Shown here: piece after piece, positions 27,983 to 37,963 of the stretch | Layout: each line of letters opens with the position of its first letter | How positions within the stretch are numbered: the stretch's first letter is position 1 | DNA from: Allobosea sp. WAO | GTDB taxonomy: Bacteria; Pseudomonadota; Alphaproteobacteria; Rhizobiales; Beijerinckiaceae | Reading direction: 5' to 3' | Assembly: GCF_001509835.1 (NCBI RefSeq) | Contig: NZ_JXTJ01000007.1 | Location: 62,001 to 126,000 of the forward strand | Length of the DNA: 64,000 nt | Translations under genes and position numbers: made by a program | The notes under the pieces: generated by a model | Seen by the model: the letters and a program-made list of their open reading frames with translations, nothing else | Databases searched by the model: none | What the model was told of the DNA's origin: nothing

Positions 27983-28996
27983 TCAATCGACCAGCTTCAG
28001 GCGCTTGAGGCCGGCCGCGACCGTCTCGATGCCGTCGATGGTGCGGATCGTCGGGTTCATCGCCTGCGCGCTGAGCTCGATGAAGCGCTTGTTCTTGACC
28101 GCATCGAGCTTGCCGACGACCGGGTCCTTTTCCATGAAGTCGATCTTCACCTTCGGATCGTCGGCCGGGAACTTGCGGCGGTCCATCGCGCCGACGACGA
28201 TCACGCTGGGATTCTGGACGGCGATCGCTTCCCAGCTCACCGCCGGCCATTCTTCCTCGGTCTGGATCAGGTTCCTGGCGCCGAGCGCCTGGGTGATGTA
28301 GCCAGGCGCTCCATTCTTGCCGGCCATCCAGGCATCGCCGTTGATGTTGGATGACGAGAACCAGAAGACCAGCGAGATGTTGGCGGCCTTGCCGCCGGAA
28401 ACCGACGCGACGGCCTTGGCCTCGCGCTGCTTCAGCTCGGCGATGAAGGCCTCTCCCCTGTCCTGCACGTCGAAGATCCCGGCCAGTTCGCCGATCTCCT
28501 GGTAGATCGAGTCCATCGAGAACAGTTTCGAGCGCGAGCCGTCACGCATCGAATTGTCTTTAGCCGCGCAATCGCCGGGCGATATGTAGGTGGCGACACC
28601 GAGTTCTTCGAACTGCTCGCGCTTGCCGACGACGCCGTTGGGCCCGACGTCGAAGACGAACTGCGCAGCCACGAGATCGGGATCGTTCTTCACCACGCCT
28701 TCGAAGCTCGGCTGGTTGTTGGAGATGCGCGGCACCTTCTCGTTGGCCGCCTTGAGATTGTCGAGCACAGGCCCGACCCAGACGGCCGTGCCGACCATCT
28801 TCTCGGCGAGGCCAAGCGAAAGCAGAATCTCTGTGGAGTTCTGGCCGATCGAGACCGCCCGCTCGGGCGCCTTGTCGAAGGTGATCTTGCGGCCGCAATT
28901 GTCGAGCGTCAGCGGATACTGGGTCTTGCCGGCGGCGAAGGCGCCGGAGGTCGACAGCGCAAACGCGCCGACAGCGATGAGCAGAACCAGCTTCAT
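27983..28996 (-). CDS. FepB/BtuF-type periplasmic binding protein 1
   Basis: A 337-residue secreted receptor of the class III (TroA-fold) periplasmic binding family used for siderophores, haem and cobalamin. A Sec signal (residues 1-21, AFA-AG) is followed by NCGRKITFDKAPERAVSIGQN, the typical opening strand, and DPDLVAAQ in the first lobe. GGAAAGG-type spacing (GAAAGG) precedes the ATG at 28996. It is third in the operon after the cobalamin riboswitch, 17 bases behind the second binding protein. The ligand is probably a corrinoid, judging by the riboswitch, but a ferric chelate is possible. Confidence 0.85.
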   Translation of the reverse strand: MKLVLLIAVGAFALSTSGAFAAGKTQYPLTLDNCGRKITFDKAPERAVSIGQNSTEILLSLGLAEKMVGTAVWVGPVLDNLKAANEKVPRISNNQPSFEGVVKNDPDLVAAQFVFDVGPNGVVGKREQFEELGVATYISPGDCAAKDNSMRDGSRSKLFSMDSIYQEIGELAGIFDVQDRGEAFIAELKQREAKAVASVSGGKAANISLVFWFSSSNINGDAWMAGKNGAPGYITQALGARNLIQTEEEWPAVSWEAIAVQNPSVIVVGAMDRRKFPADDPKVKIDFMEKDPVVGKLDAVKNKRFIELSAQAMNPTIRTIDGIETVAAGLKRLKLVD

Positions 28997-29013
28997 GGCA
29001 GGGACCTTTCGGG

Positions 29014-29985
29014 TCAGGGGCGGGGCGTGGAGGCGAGGATCGCGTCGAGCCGGGCCAGGATGAACGGGATGTTGGCAGGGTTGGGCGAGACGAGCGCGTC
29101 GTAGAGGTGCGTATCGACGAGATGCGCCGCCCGGCGGGCCACGACGGGGAGGTTCTGCGCGCCCTGAAGCGGCGAAAGCACCGCCTCGACCGAAACAGCC
29201 TTCCCGATCGGAGCGAGCAAGGCGAGGTCCACGCTCCCGAACTCGCGCAGGCTCGCGAGCGGCCGCATGTACGAGCCGTTGCAATCGAAGCCGTCGGCCG
29301 GCCCGACAACGGGCTTCAGCCCGATGCGGCGAAACAGGTCGAGCGCCTGGGCCGTCTCGTCCATGATCGGATGGAAAGAGTTGGACGTGACCTGCCCATA
29401 GGCGATCGTCCTGCCGTGCCAGCCCGAATGGCGGCTGGCGAACGCGGCGACGGCGGCATCGGCGACGGCGATCAGCGTTGCGCCGTCCTGCAGCCTGCCG
29501 GTGATGCGGGCGATCAGCCCCGTCAACTCGGCATAGGAATCGCGCAGGTTGCGGCGGATGCTGACGAGAGTCGGCGCGATTTCGGCGAGCCGACCGTAAT
29601 GGTCGGCGTAGCTGTGATAGGCGGTGGCCGCCAGGATCAGGTCCGGCTCCAGTTCCCGAAGCAGTTCGAGATCGACGCGCCCGGCGGGAACGTAGGCGAT
29701 CTCATGCGGAAGCGCCGGCTGTACCCAGGGGAAGTTGTGCCCGTCATGGCCAGCGCCATAGCGCATCGCCCCGACCAGCGGGATGTCCAAAGCCCGCGCG
29801 ATCGCGAGGTCGCTGTAGCCGACGGCCACGATCCGCTTCGGCGCCGATTTCAGCACCAGCTCGCCGCGGCTGTGCCTGACCCGCAAGGGAAAGACGCCGT
29901 CGGCGGCGAATGCGCTCGTTCCGGCGGCCAGCACGCCTCCCGCATTCGCCAGCAGCGCCCTCCGGGAAATCAGGCTCGATGTCAT
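29014..29985 (-). CDS. FepB/BtuF-type periplasmic binding protein 2
   Basis: A 323-residue class III periplasmic binding protein with a Tat-like signal (SRRALLANAGGVLAAG). The mature part starts FPLRVRHSRGELVLKSAPKRIVAVGYSD and contains ELEPDLILA, as in FhuD/BtuF relatives. The ATG at 29985 has AGGAC 7 bases upstream. It differs clearly from its two neighbours, so it is an old paralogue rather than a recent duplicate. It is the second gene of the riboswitch operon, 28 bases after the first. Confidence 0.82.
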   Translation of the reverse strand: MTSSLISRRALLANAGGVLAAGTSAFAADGVFPLRVRHSRGELVLKSAPKRIVAVGYSDLAIARALDIPLVGAMRYGAGHDGHNFPWVQPALPHEIAYVPAGRVDLELLRELEPDLILAATAYHSYADHYGRLAEIAPTLVSIRRNLRDSYAELTGLIARITGRLQDGATLIAVADAAVAAFASRHSGWHGRTIAYGQVTSNSFHPIMDETAQALDLFRRIGLKPVVGPADGFDCNGSYMRPLASLREFGSVDLALLAPIGKAVSVEAVLSPLQGAQNLPVVARRAAHLVDTHLYDALVSPNPANIPFILARLDAILASTPRP

Positions 29986-30013
29986 GGCATGTCCTCGCTC
30001 CGGATGGCCTGGA

Positions 30014-31009
30014 TCACGCCTTCTTCGGAAACGCGGCTTCGAGCATGTCGAGCAGACGCAGCGCCGAGAGATAGTCGGGCCGTACCGCCGATTCATCGAG
30101 CTCCCAGCGTCGGTAGTTGATCACCGCGTCGAGCTGGCGATAGCCGGGATCGCAGCAGAGCTGCCCCATGCTGACGGGACCGTTCGAGACCATGATCAGG
30201 TTGGGAGCCGTGAAAACCTCGAGCACCGCCGCGATCGGCACGATGACGCGACCGTTAGCGTCCGGCTTGCCGCCGGCCACCCTGGCCGCGGCGTCGAACA
30301 CTTCAAAGCCGAGGGTGGACAGCGTCCGGCCGAGCTCGCCACCTGCCGAAAGGGCGAAGGGATCTTCGTGGATCCCAGCGGCATTCGCTTGAAGCAAGGC
30401 GATCTCGCCATCCGGCAGAGCGATCTTGCTCGCAACCTCCTTCGCGCGTGTCTCGAAGGCGACGATCAATGCGGGAGCCTTGTCGGCGCGCCCTGTCGCC
30501 TCGGCGATCAGCGCGAGCTCCTCGCGCCAGCCCGGCAGGGTCGCCGGCGCGATCAGCGTCGGCGCGATCGCCGACAGTTCGCTCGCAAGGGCGCGGCTGA
30601 GCGCTCCGCCTGGATTGCGTCCGCCGGCGATGATCAGGTCGGGCGCCGCTGCCTTGATCGCATCGAGGGCGATGCTGTCCGGGTGCTGCGGCAGGGCCGT
30701 GGTTTTCTGAGCCAAGGCCTGCCGGCTCCAGAGTGGGGGAAAGCCGGTCCTGCGGTTGATACGACCATCCGGGAAGCGCACATCGGCAGCAACGACCGGC
30801 GCCCCCAGCGCGAGGGCATAGCCAGCGAACCCGGCATCGAGCACGACGATCCGCTTCGCCTCGACGGGCAGCCGGAGCCGGCCGCCATCTCCCATCACAG
30901 AGCCCGTCTGCGCCGCGGCCGGACAAGCCCGGACGAAGCAGGTTCCGGCCAGCAGCGCCGCGAAGCTCCGGCGCGAAAGTCGCTGCCTCTCCTTGATGCC
31001 TACAGACAT
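30014..31009 (-). CDS. BtuF-like periplasmic binding protein 3
   Basis: A 331-residue exported protein with a twin-arginine signal (LSRRSFAALLAG) and a class III binding-protein layout: AKRIVVLDAGFAGYALALG, AAAPDLIIAGG and a long linker helix (WREELALIAEATGRADKAP). The C-terminal half contains two adjacent Cys (LCCDPG), an unusual pair that could coordinate a metal or a corrinoid cobalt. The ATG at 31009 has AGGAGC 6 bases upstream. It is the first gene after the cobalamin riboswitch. A corrinoid or cobalt ligand is inferred from that control. Confidence 0.75.
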   Translation of the reverse strand: MSVGIKERQRLSRRSFAALLAGTCFVRACPAAAQTGSVMGDGGRLRLPVEAKRIVVLDAGFAGYALALGAPVVAADVRFPDGRINRRTGFPPLWSRQALAQKTTALPQHPDSIALDAIKAAAPDLIIAGGRNPGGALSRALASELSAIAPTLIAPATLPGWREELALIAEATGRADKAPALIVAFETRAKEVASKIALPDGEIALLQANAAGIHEDPFALSAGGELGRTLSTLGFEVFDAAARVAGGKPDANGRVIVPIAAVLEVFTAPNLIMVSNGPVSMGQLCCDPGYRQLDAVINYRRWELDESAVRPDYLSALRLLDMLEAAFPKKA

Positions 31010-31180
31010 CGCAAGCTCCTTCGGTCCAAGACCGGATGCGTCGCATCCGGCGCCGGTGCCGTGAGCTTCGGGAGAGGTCTCCTTCGGTCGCAGGCGCGCG
31101 GCAACATTCATCGAATGTCACCGTCACGGAGACGACCGCGCCCTAGCACACCCCGTGCCGCGGGCTCAGGTGACTGGAAC

Positions 31181-31370
31181 GGGCAGGTCTCCTGGCTTCC
31201 GGGTCATCGCTCGATCTCCGCCTTCCCGGCAGCGCAGGACGCGCCGCCAGTGACTTCATGGAGATCAACTCGCCGGTTACAGTTGCGGGGGCAGCCGCGG
31301 GCTTGAACCGCGTTCCCTTTTCATCCGCCTCGCGGCAGAACCTGTTCCAGCACCGGTTGTAACCGACGGG
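31181..31370 (-). promoter_or_regulatory. Cobalamin (AdoCbl) riboswitch
   Basis: On the minus strand the leader contains, in order, CGGTTACAACCGGTGC, AAAAGGGAACGCGGTT, the core GCTGCCCCCGCAACTGTAA, the TCACTGG segment, a GGGAAGG loop and the B12 box AAGCCAGGAGACCTGCC. This is the complete conserved architecture of cobalamin riboswitches. It ends about 170 bases before the start of the first binding-protein gene. In this class, ligand binding lowers expression, so the operon should be on when cobalamin is scarce. Confidence 0.95.
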
Positions 31371-31677
31371 CATGCGCTGTCAACGCAAAGGCAGCCGATT
31401 GGAAACGCTCCAGAAAAAGGCCCTCGCTCCCAGCTCGACGCCCCGCAGTTCCGGTTCTCGGTGATGCGTGTCTCGAAGAAGCGCCTGTCCTTGCCCGGCT
31501 CATCGCCGCCCCGCTCCGCCATCACGAACCATCGGGCGGTCCCGAGGCTGGCTTGTCCTCAGGGACAATACGAGCGCGGCGCGGCTTGTGGTGAACTCCC
31601 GGCAACCGCGCTGAACTGCGCGACCGCAAACCTGACTATGCCCCGGAGGGCGCTGCCGACGCGGGAAGGATATCGAG
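31371..31677. other. Divergent intergenic region
   Basis: A 307-base gap between the leftward riboswitch leader and the rightward decarboxylase gene. It must hold both promoters, but I can identify no clear -35/-10 pairs. A purine-rich GGGAAGGATATCGAG ribosome site ends it, just before the ATG at 31678. No gene or repeat is visible. Confidence 0.5.
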
Positions 31678-34437
31678 ATGGCCTCCACGGTTACGGAATC
31701 TCGCTCCATCGACCATTTTTTCTCGGCGCCTTCCGGGCGAACCGATCGCTGGCGGGATCTTCATGCCGCCGCGCGGGCCTGGTCGTCCGGGACGAAGAAC
31801 AGACACGCCGTCGAAGCAGCGCTCAACGAGCTCGGCGTCTCCGAGGAGTTCCATGCCTTCCCCGGCGCGGACCTTCTCGCCGCCCTGCGCGGCCTGCTGC
31901 AGAACGACGATGCGAACGGTTTCCTGTCGCTCGCCAAACGCATCTCGATCGCGATCATAACCGGTAATTACAAGCACGATGCCAAGGAATGGCAGGCGGC
32001 CGATCTGTCGCTGGCCGAGCCGGTCGATATCGTTCCCGCCTCGGCGGCGGATGGCACGAGCCGACCCTATTTCGAGATGCTGACCGTGACGCCGGCTCCT
32101 CTCGGGCGCTGGCCCCACATCGCAGCCGAGTTCCGCCGGCTGCGCCGGTCCGAGGACGCATTCGTCTACGAGGCGGTGCTCGTCGGCAGCCTTGAGGACG
32201 CGATCTGTGCGGCCGTGGTCAATCCCGACATCGCCGCGGTCGCCATCTATGAGGGCTTCACGCTCCGCTCCCGCCATGACGCGCCCGTGCTGCGCAGCGT
32301 GCTCGCGGCCCAGCAGCCGCTCCTCGACCAGGTCGACGAGGCGGACCTCGCCCTGCGCCTCGCCGCCGGACTGAAGTCGATCCGGCCCGAGCTCGACATC
32401 TATCTGCTGTCAGACCGCCGCGTAGAAAAGCTCGCTGGCGACCCGCGCGCCGCGATGATCCGCCGGGTGATGTACCAGATCGAGGAGCCGCTAGAGCTGC
32501 ACCTGTCGGTGCTGGAGGGGATCAAGGCGCGCTTCGACACGCCCTTCTTCGACAATCTCAAGCTCTATGCGCAAAGGCCGATCGCGACCTTCCACGCGCT
32601 GCCGATCGCGCGCGGCAAGTCGGTGTTCCGCTCGGCCTGGATCCGCGACATGGGCCAGTTCTACGGCATCAACCTCTTCCTCGCCGAGAGCAGTGCCACG
32701 ACCGGCGGGCTCGACAGCCTGCTTGAGCCGACCGGCAACATCAAGCGGGCCCAGGAGATGGCGGCGCGTGCCTTTGGCGCCGACCACGTCTTCTTCGTCA
32801 CCAACGGCACCAGCACCTCGAACAAGATGGTGCTGCAGGCGCTGATCGCGCCCGGCGACATCGTCATCCTCGACCGCAACTGCCACAAATCGCACCATTA
32901 CGGCCTGGTGCTGAGCGGCGCGCAGCCCTTCTATGTCGAGGCGTTCCCGATGGTGGAATTCTCGATGTACGGGGCGGTGCCGCTGCGCACGATCAAGAAG
33001 GCCCTGCTCGACCTGAAGGCCGAAGGCCGGCTCGACCGGGTCAAGATGGTCGACCTGACCAACTGCACCTTCGACGGCCACATCTACAATACCCGCCGGG
33101 TGATGGAAGAATGCCTGGCGATCAAGCCGGACCTGATCTTCCTCTGGGACGAAGCCTGGTTCGGCTTCGCACGCTGGTCGCCTTTCCTGCGGCCGCGCAC
33201 CGGCATGGGCGCCGCCGCCGACATCGAGGCCTGGGCCAAGACGCCGGAGGCGCTCGCCCAGCATGAGCGCCAGGTCGCCGAACTGGGCGCGTCACCATCG
33301 CTCGAAAAGCTGCTCGACACCCGTCTCGTCCCTGATCCGCGCGCCATCCGCCTGCGGGTCTACCAGACCAATTCCACTCACAAGTCGATGTCGGCGATCC
33401 GGCAGGGCTCGATGGTGCTGGTGCGCGACGTCGACTTCCACAGGGTCGAAGCGCAGTTCCACGAGGCCGTCTTCACCCACGCCTCGACCAGCCCCAACCA
33501 GCAACTGATCGCCAGCCTCGACGTCGCCCGGCGGCAGATGGAGCTCGAAGGCTATGGGCTGGTGATGAACGCCATCGAAGTCGCGCTCGACATTCGCCGC
33601 GAGGTCAATTCGCACCCGGTGATCGCGAAATATTTCAGCATAGTCGGCGCCGACGGCATGGTGCCCGCCGAATACCGCCGCAGCGGCTTCGTCGACTTCC
33701 TGGCGCCCGGGACCCGCTGGGACGACCAGTTGCGCAGCATGCGCGAGGACGAGTTCTGCCTCGACCCGACCCGCATGACCCTAGTCTGCGGCACGGCCGG
33801 CTTCGACGGCACTAGCTTCAAGGGGCTGCTCGCCTCGCAATACAACATCCAGGTCAACAAGACCTCGAGGAACTCGGTCCTCCTGCAATCCAACATCAAC
33901 AACACCCGCAGCGACGTCGCCCTGCTGATCAGCGTCCTCCTGAAGATCAGCGAAAGCATCGAGACGCGCCTCAAGCATGGCGGGGAGTCCGAACGCACGG
34001 CCTTCGCCGCGAAGGTCCGGAGTCTGATGAAGGACGTGCCGGACCTGCCGAATTTCAGCCATTTCCACGAGACCTTCCGGCAGGATGCCGGCGACACCAC
34101 GCCCGAGGGCGATATCCGCTCGGCCTTCTTCGGCGCCTATGACGAAGAGCAGTGCGAATACGTCCCGATCGACAGCCCCGAATGCGACCGCCGGCTGAAG
34201 GACGGGCCGGACATGGTCTCGGCCAATTTCGTGATCCCCTACCCGCCGGGGTTCCCGATCATGGTCCCGGGCCAGGTCATCACCCATGAGACGATCACCT
34301 TCATGCGCAAGCTCGATGTGAAGGAGATCCATGGCTACGAGAAGGCCAGAGGCCTGAAACTGCTCAAAGTCGACCGAGCAAGCGGCAAGAAGAGCGGCGG
34401 CCAGGAGACGGCCCGAAAGAAAACGCGAGCGACCTAG
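31678..34437 (+). CDS. Orn/Lys/Arg-type PLP decarboxylase
   Basis: A 919-residue fold-type I PLP enzyme of the Orn/Lys/Arg decarboxylase class. The N-terminal 200 residues are a receiver-like wing domain. The PLP core has ATTGGLDSLLEPTG, FFVTNGTSTSNKMV, DRNCHKSHHYGL, LIFLWDEAWFG and the Schiff-base Lys569 in TNSTHKSMS. A C-terminal domain ends VTHETITFMRKLDVKEIHGYE. A Lys/Arg-rich tail of about 25 residues follows. These enzymes consume a cytoplasmic proton per turnover. Which amino acid it uses cannot be told. Its position 54 bases before an AspT-type antiporter gene suggests an exchanger-coupled cycle. Confidence 0.88.
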   Translation: MASTVTESRSIDHFFSAPSGRTDRWRDLHAAARAWSSGTKNRHAVEAALNELGVSEEFHAFPGADLLAALRGLLQNDDANGFLSLAKRISIAIITGNYKHDAKEWQAADLSLAEPVDIVPASAADGTSRPYFEMLTVTPAPLGRWPHIAAEFRRLRRSEDAFVYEAVLVGSLEDAICAAVVNPDIAAVAIYEGFTLRSRHDAPVLRSVLAAQQPLLDQVDEADLALRLAAGLKSIRPELDIYLLSDRRVEKLAGDPRAAMIRRVMYQIEEPLELHLSVLEGIKARFDTPFFDNLKLYAQRPIATFHALPIARGKSVFRSAWIRDMGQFYGINLFLAESSATTGGLDSLLEPTGNIKRAQEMAARAFGADHVFFVTNGTSTSNKMVLQALIAPGDIVILDRNCHKSHHYGLVLSGAQPFYVEAFPMVEFSMYGAVPLRTIKKALLDLKAEGRLDRVKMVDLTNCTFDGHIYNTRRVMEECLAIKPDLIFLWDEAWFGFARWSPFLRPRTGMGAAADIEAWAKTPEALAQHERQVAELGASPSLEKLLDTRLVPDPRAIRLRVYQTNSTHKSMSAIRQGSMVLVRDVDFHRVEAQFHEAVFTHASTSPNQQLIASLDVARRQMELEGYGLVMNAIEVALDIRREVNSHPVIAKYFSIVGADGMVPAEYRRSGFVDFLAPGTRWDDQLRSMREDEFCLDPTRMTLVCGTAGFDGTSFKGLLASQYNIQVNKTSRNSVLLQSNINNTRSDVALLISVLLKISESIETRLKHGGESERTAFAAKVRSLMKDVPDLPNFSHFHETFRQDAGDTTPEGDIRSAFFGAYDEEQCEYVPIDSPECDRRLKDGPDMVSANFVIPYPPGFPIMVPGQVITHETITFMRKLDVKEIHGYEKARGLKLLKVDRASGKKSGGQETARKKTRAT

Positions 34438-34491
34438 CGCCCACCTTTGCCTGCCTAACGCGAAGCCGCCTCGCCAGATCAGGAGAGTCTC

Positions 34492-36183
34492 ATGTTCGAC
34501 TGGTTCGCCAGTACCCTGCGCAGCTACCCTGAGATCGCACTCTTCCTGTCGCTGGCCATCGGCTACTATGTCGGCGGCTTCGCCTATAAGGGCTTCAGCC
34601 TCGGCGCGGTGACCTCGACGCTGATCGCCGCGGTCGTCATCGGCCAGCTCGGCATCACAGTCTCGCCCAACGTCAAATCGACCTTCTTCCTGATATTCCT
34701 GTTCGCGGTCGGCTATGGTGTCGGGCCGCAATTCGTGCGCGGCATCGCCAAGGACGGCGCCCCGCAGGCGATCTTCGCGGTCGTCGTCACCGTGTTCTGC
34801 CTCGCGATCCCCGTGATCATCGCCAAGATCGCCGGCTACCACCCGGGCTATGCAGCCGGCCTCTATGCGGGCTCGCAGACCATCTCGGCCTCGATGGGCC
34901 TGGCGACAGACGCGATCAACCGGCTCGGCCTCTCGCCGGAGCAGACCAAGGAGTATCTCGACGCGATGCCGGTCGCCTATGCGGTGACCTACATCTTCGG
35001 CACGGTCGGTTCGGCGGTCGTGCTCGCCCTGCTCGGTCCGAAGCTGCTCAACATCGATCTCGTCATGGCCTGCAAGGACTATGAGGACCGGCTCGGCGGC
35101 GACAAGGAAATCGGCGGGCCGGGATCGGTCTGGCGGCGGTTCGATCTGCGCGCCTTCCGGGTCAAGGCGGGCGCCAGGGTCGCTGGCATGCGCGCGGCTG
35201 AGGCCGAGGCGCTGGTTCCCAATGCCCGCGTCTTCGTCGAACGGATCCGCCGCGACGGCGTGATCTCGGATGCCACCGCCGACACCATCCTCAAGGAAGG
35301 TGACATCCTGGCGATTGCCGGTCCGCGCGAAGTTCTCGTCGACCTGATCGGCCACAATGCCGAGGAGGTCGAGGATCCCGAACTCCTCGACGTCAAGGCG
35401 GAAGGTGTCGACGTCTATGTCACCAGCAAGGAAGCCAATGGCAAGACGCTGGCCGAGCTCTCGCAGCTGCCATCGGCCCGCGGCGTCTTCCTGCGCAAGA
35501 TCGTACGCGGAGCCACCGCCGTAAGCATCCCGATCCACGCCAATACCGTGATCCATCGCGGCGACATCCTGACCATTGTCGGCCGTACCCAGGACATCGC
35601 TGCCGTCGCCAAGGTCATCGGCCATCCCGACCGTCCGAGCGATGTCGCCGATGTCGCCTTCATCTGCGGCGCCATCGTGCTCGGCGCGCTGATCGGCGCG
35701 CTCGTCTTCAAGGTTGGCGGCGTGCCGCTGACGCTGTCGACCGCCGGCGGCGCACTGATCTCCGGCCTGGTCTTCGGCTGGTTGCGCTCGGTTCACCCGA
35801 CCTTCGGCCGCATCCCGAGCTCGACCGTCTGGTTCATGAATTCGGTCGGCCTGAACATGTTCATCGCGGTCGTCGGCATCTCGGCCGGCCCCGGCTTCGT
35901 CAAAGGCCTGCAGACCCAAGGCGTCGGCCTCTTCCTCTGGGGCGCGCTCGCGACGACGATCCCGCTGGTCCTGGCGATGTTCGCCGGCAAGTTCATCTTC
36001 CGCTTCGACCCGGCGATCCTGCTCGGCGCCTGCGCCGGTGCCCGCACCACGACCGCGGCGCTCGGCATGATCTGCGAGACCGCCAAGAGCCAGGTCCCGG
36101 CGCTCGGTTACACCGTGACCTACGCGGTCGGGAACACGCTTCTGACGATCTGGGGCATGGTGATCATCATGCTGCTGACCTAG
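34492..36183 (+). CDS. AspT-family antiporter 1
   Basis: A 563-residue inner-membrane protein of the aspartate:alanine exchanger family. Two hydrophobic halves of about five helices each flank a cytoplasmic region with two RCK_C/TrkA-C-like domains (residues about 215-380; [17 protein letters not shown] and [20 protein letters not shown]). Both halves end in the family's alanine-rich repeat ([14 protein letters not shown] and [14 protein letters not shown]). The ATG has AGGAG 8 bases upstream. In the known cycle, AspT swaps external aspartate for alanine made by AspD, generating proton-motive force. It lies between the Orn/Lys/Arg-type decarboxylase and aspD. Confidence 0.88.
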   Translation: MFDWFASTLRSYPEIALFLSLAIGYYVGGFAYKGFSLGAVTSTLIAAVVIGQLGITVSPNVKSTFFLIFLFAVGYGVGPQFVRGIAKDGAPQAIFAVVVTVFCLAIPVIIAKIAGYHPGYAAGLYAGSQTISASMGLATDAINRLGLSPEQTKEYLDAMPVAYAVTYIFGTVGSAVVLALLGPKLLNIDLVMACKDYEDRLGGDKEIGGPGSVWRRFDLRAFRVKAGARVAGMRAAEAEALVPNARVFVERIRRDGVISDATADTILKEGDILAIAGPREVLVDLIGHNAEEVEDPELLDVKAEGVDVYVTSKEANGKTLAELSQLPSARGVFLRKIVRGATAVSIPIHANTVIHRGDILTIVGRTQDIAAVAKVIGHPDRPSDVADVAFICGAIVLGALIGALVFKVGGVPLTLSTAGGALISGLVFGWLRSVHPTFGRIPSSTVWFMNSVGLNMFIAVVGISAGPGFVKGLQTQGVGLFLWGALATTIPLVLAMFAGKFIFRFDPAILLGACAGARTTTAALGMICETAKSQVPALGYTVTYAVGNTLLTIWGMVIIMLLT

Positions 36184-36233
36184 CGCAGGCCAAGGAAAGA
36201 CTTTCGATATCAGCCTTTTACCGGGAGTATGTC

Positions 36234-37853
36234 ATGGATCCTGTCACGCTGCGGACCTTCGAGACACTCAGCCCCTTCGAGATCAAGGACGAGCTGATCC
36301 GCCTCGCCAAGCTGACCGCGCAGAACTCCTCGATTGCGATGCTGAATGCCGGTCGCGGCAATCCGAACTGGGTCGCGATGACGCCCCGGGAGGGCTTCTT
36401 TCTGCTCGGTCAGTTCGCGATCACCGAGAGCCGGCGGGTGATGAACAAGCCGGCCGGAATCGGCGGCATGCCCAAGGCCGACGGCATCGCGGCGCGGCTC
36501 GACGACTGGCTGGCGACGCACAAGGACTCGCCCGGCGCCGGCTTCCTCAAGGATATGGTCGCCTTCGCCGTCAAGAAGTTCGACTTCAAGCCCGACGCCT
36601 TCGTGCATGAGCTCGTCGACTCGATCATCGGCGACAACTACCCGGTGCCCGACCGCATGCTCGTTCACAATGAGCGCATCGTGCACGAATACCTGATGTG
36701 GGCGATGTGCGGCGAGCCGCGCCCGAGCGGCCAGTTCGACCTCTACGCCGTCGAGGGCGGCACGGCGGCGATGTGCTACATCTTCAAATCGCTGAAGGCC
36801 AACCGGCTGCTGAACCCCGGCGACACCATCGCGCTCGCGACGCCGATCTTCACGCCCTATCTCGAAATGCCGCATCTGGAGGATTACGGGCTCAACGTCG
36901 TCACAGTCGCGGCGCCGCAGGAGAACCGCTTCCAGTTCACCGACGAGGAGCTGAAGAAGCTGGAGGACCCGAAGGTCAAGGCCTTCTTCGTCGTCAACCC
37001 CGGCAACCCCTATGCGGTCGCGCTCAGCGAGGAGACCATCGCCAAGATCGTCAAGCTGGTCCAGACCAAGCGGCCGGACCTGATGCTGCTGACCGACGAT
37101 GTCTATGGCACCTTCGTGAAGGGCTTCCGCGGCCTGCTCGGCGCCCTGCCGCACAACACGATCGGCGTCTACTCCTACTCGAAGTACTTCGGCTGCACCG
37201 GCTGGCGCCTCGGCGTGATCGCGATCCACCGCGACAACATCTTCGACAAGGCGATCGCGAAGCACCCCGCCAACATCCTGGCGCCGCTCGACAAGCGCTA
37301 TGGCCCGCTGACCCTGAAACCGCGCGAGATGAGGCTGATCGACCGCATCGTCGCCGATAGCCGCGACATCGCGCTCAACCACACCGCCGGGCTTTCCCTC
37401 CCGCAGCAGGTGATGATGTCGCTGTTCTCGCTGTCGGAGATGATGGACGAGGCCAAGCTCTACCAGAAGACCTGCATGGAGATCGTCCACTCGCGCGCCC
37501 AGCGCATGGTCGAAGGGCTGGGCATCGAGGTGCCCGACAATCCGCTTCATGACCGCTATTACGGCCTGGTCGACTTCGAGTTCTGGGCCAACAAATATGT
37601 CGGGCCGGAGGTGGTGGCCTACATGAAGAAGAACATCCACCCGCTCGACATCGTCTTCCGGCTCGCCGAGGACCACGGCATCGTGCTGCTCAATGGCGGT
37701 GGCTTCCACGCCCCGGACTGGTCGGTCCGCGTCTCCTTCGCCAATCTCGACGACGAGGTCTACGGGCAGATCGGCCGCGCGACACGTGCCGTCGCCCGTG
37801 GCTATCGGCAGGCTTTCGACGCCTACAACCTCGCCCTCAAGCAGAAGTCCTGA
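36234..37853 (+). CDS. aspD: Aspartate 4-decarboxylase/aminotransferase
   Basis: A 539-residue PLP enzyme converting L-aspartate to L-alanine and CO2, with a side aspartate aminotransferase activity. The length and sequence match the AspD family: NAGRGNPNW near the N-terminus, VNPGNPYAVALS, LLTDDVYGTF, the Schiff-base Lys317 in SYSKYFGCTGWRLG and the late WSVRVSFANL with the substrate Arg. A GGGAG ribosome site precedes the ATG. It is flanked by two AspT-type antiporter genes on the same strand. Aspartate decarboxylation consumes a cytoplasmic proton, so the set can serve acid tolerance or energy gain. Confidence 0.93.
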   Translation: MDPVTLRTFETLSPFEIKDELIRLAKLTAQNSSIAMLNAGRGNPNWVAMTPREGFFLLGQFAITESRRVMNKPAGIGGMPKADGIAARLDDWLATHKDSPGAGFLKDMVAFAVKKFDFKPDAFVHELVDSIIGDNYPVPDRMLVHNERIVHEYLMWAMCGEPRPSGQFDLYAVEGGTAAMCYIFKSLKANRLLNPGDTIALATPIFTPYLEMPHLEDYGLNVVTVAAPQENRFQFTDEELKKLEDPKVKAFFVVNPGNPYAVALSEETIAKIVKLVQTKRPDLMLLTDDVYGTFVKGFRGLLGALPHNTIGVYSYSKYFGCTGWRLGVIAIHRDNIFDKAIAKHPANILAPLDKRYGPLTLKPREMRLIDRIVADSRDIALNHTAGLSLPQQVMMSLFSLSEMMDEAKLYQKTCMEIVHSRAQRMVEGLGIEVPDNPLHDRYYGLVDFEFWANKYVGPEVVAYMKKNIHPLDIVFRLAEDHGIVLLNGGGFHAPDWSVRVSFANLDDEVYGQIGRATRAVARGYRQAFDAYNLALKQKS

Positions 37854-37963
37854 GGGCGCGAGGAGCGTAGCTGCCAGGGCGCGGCGACAGATCGGGCCCC
37901 TCGCTTGCCTTTCGGCGAGCGCGGGCTCCGAGCGGATTTGGCTGGCCAACTGCGAGTTCGGCA

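Noticed and set aside
33781..35919. A 712-codon minus-strand frame across the decarboxylase and AspT genes
   Set aside because: It spans two real genes and their intergenic gap and is rich in Asp, Arg and Gly without any recognisable fold. It is a shadow of GC codon bias.
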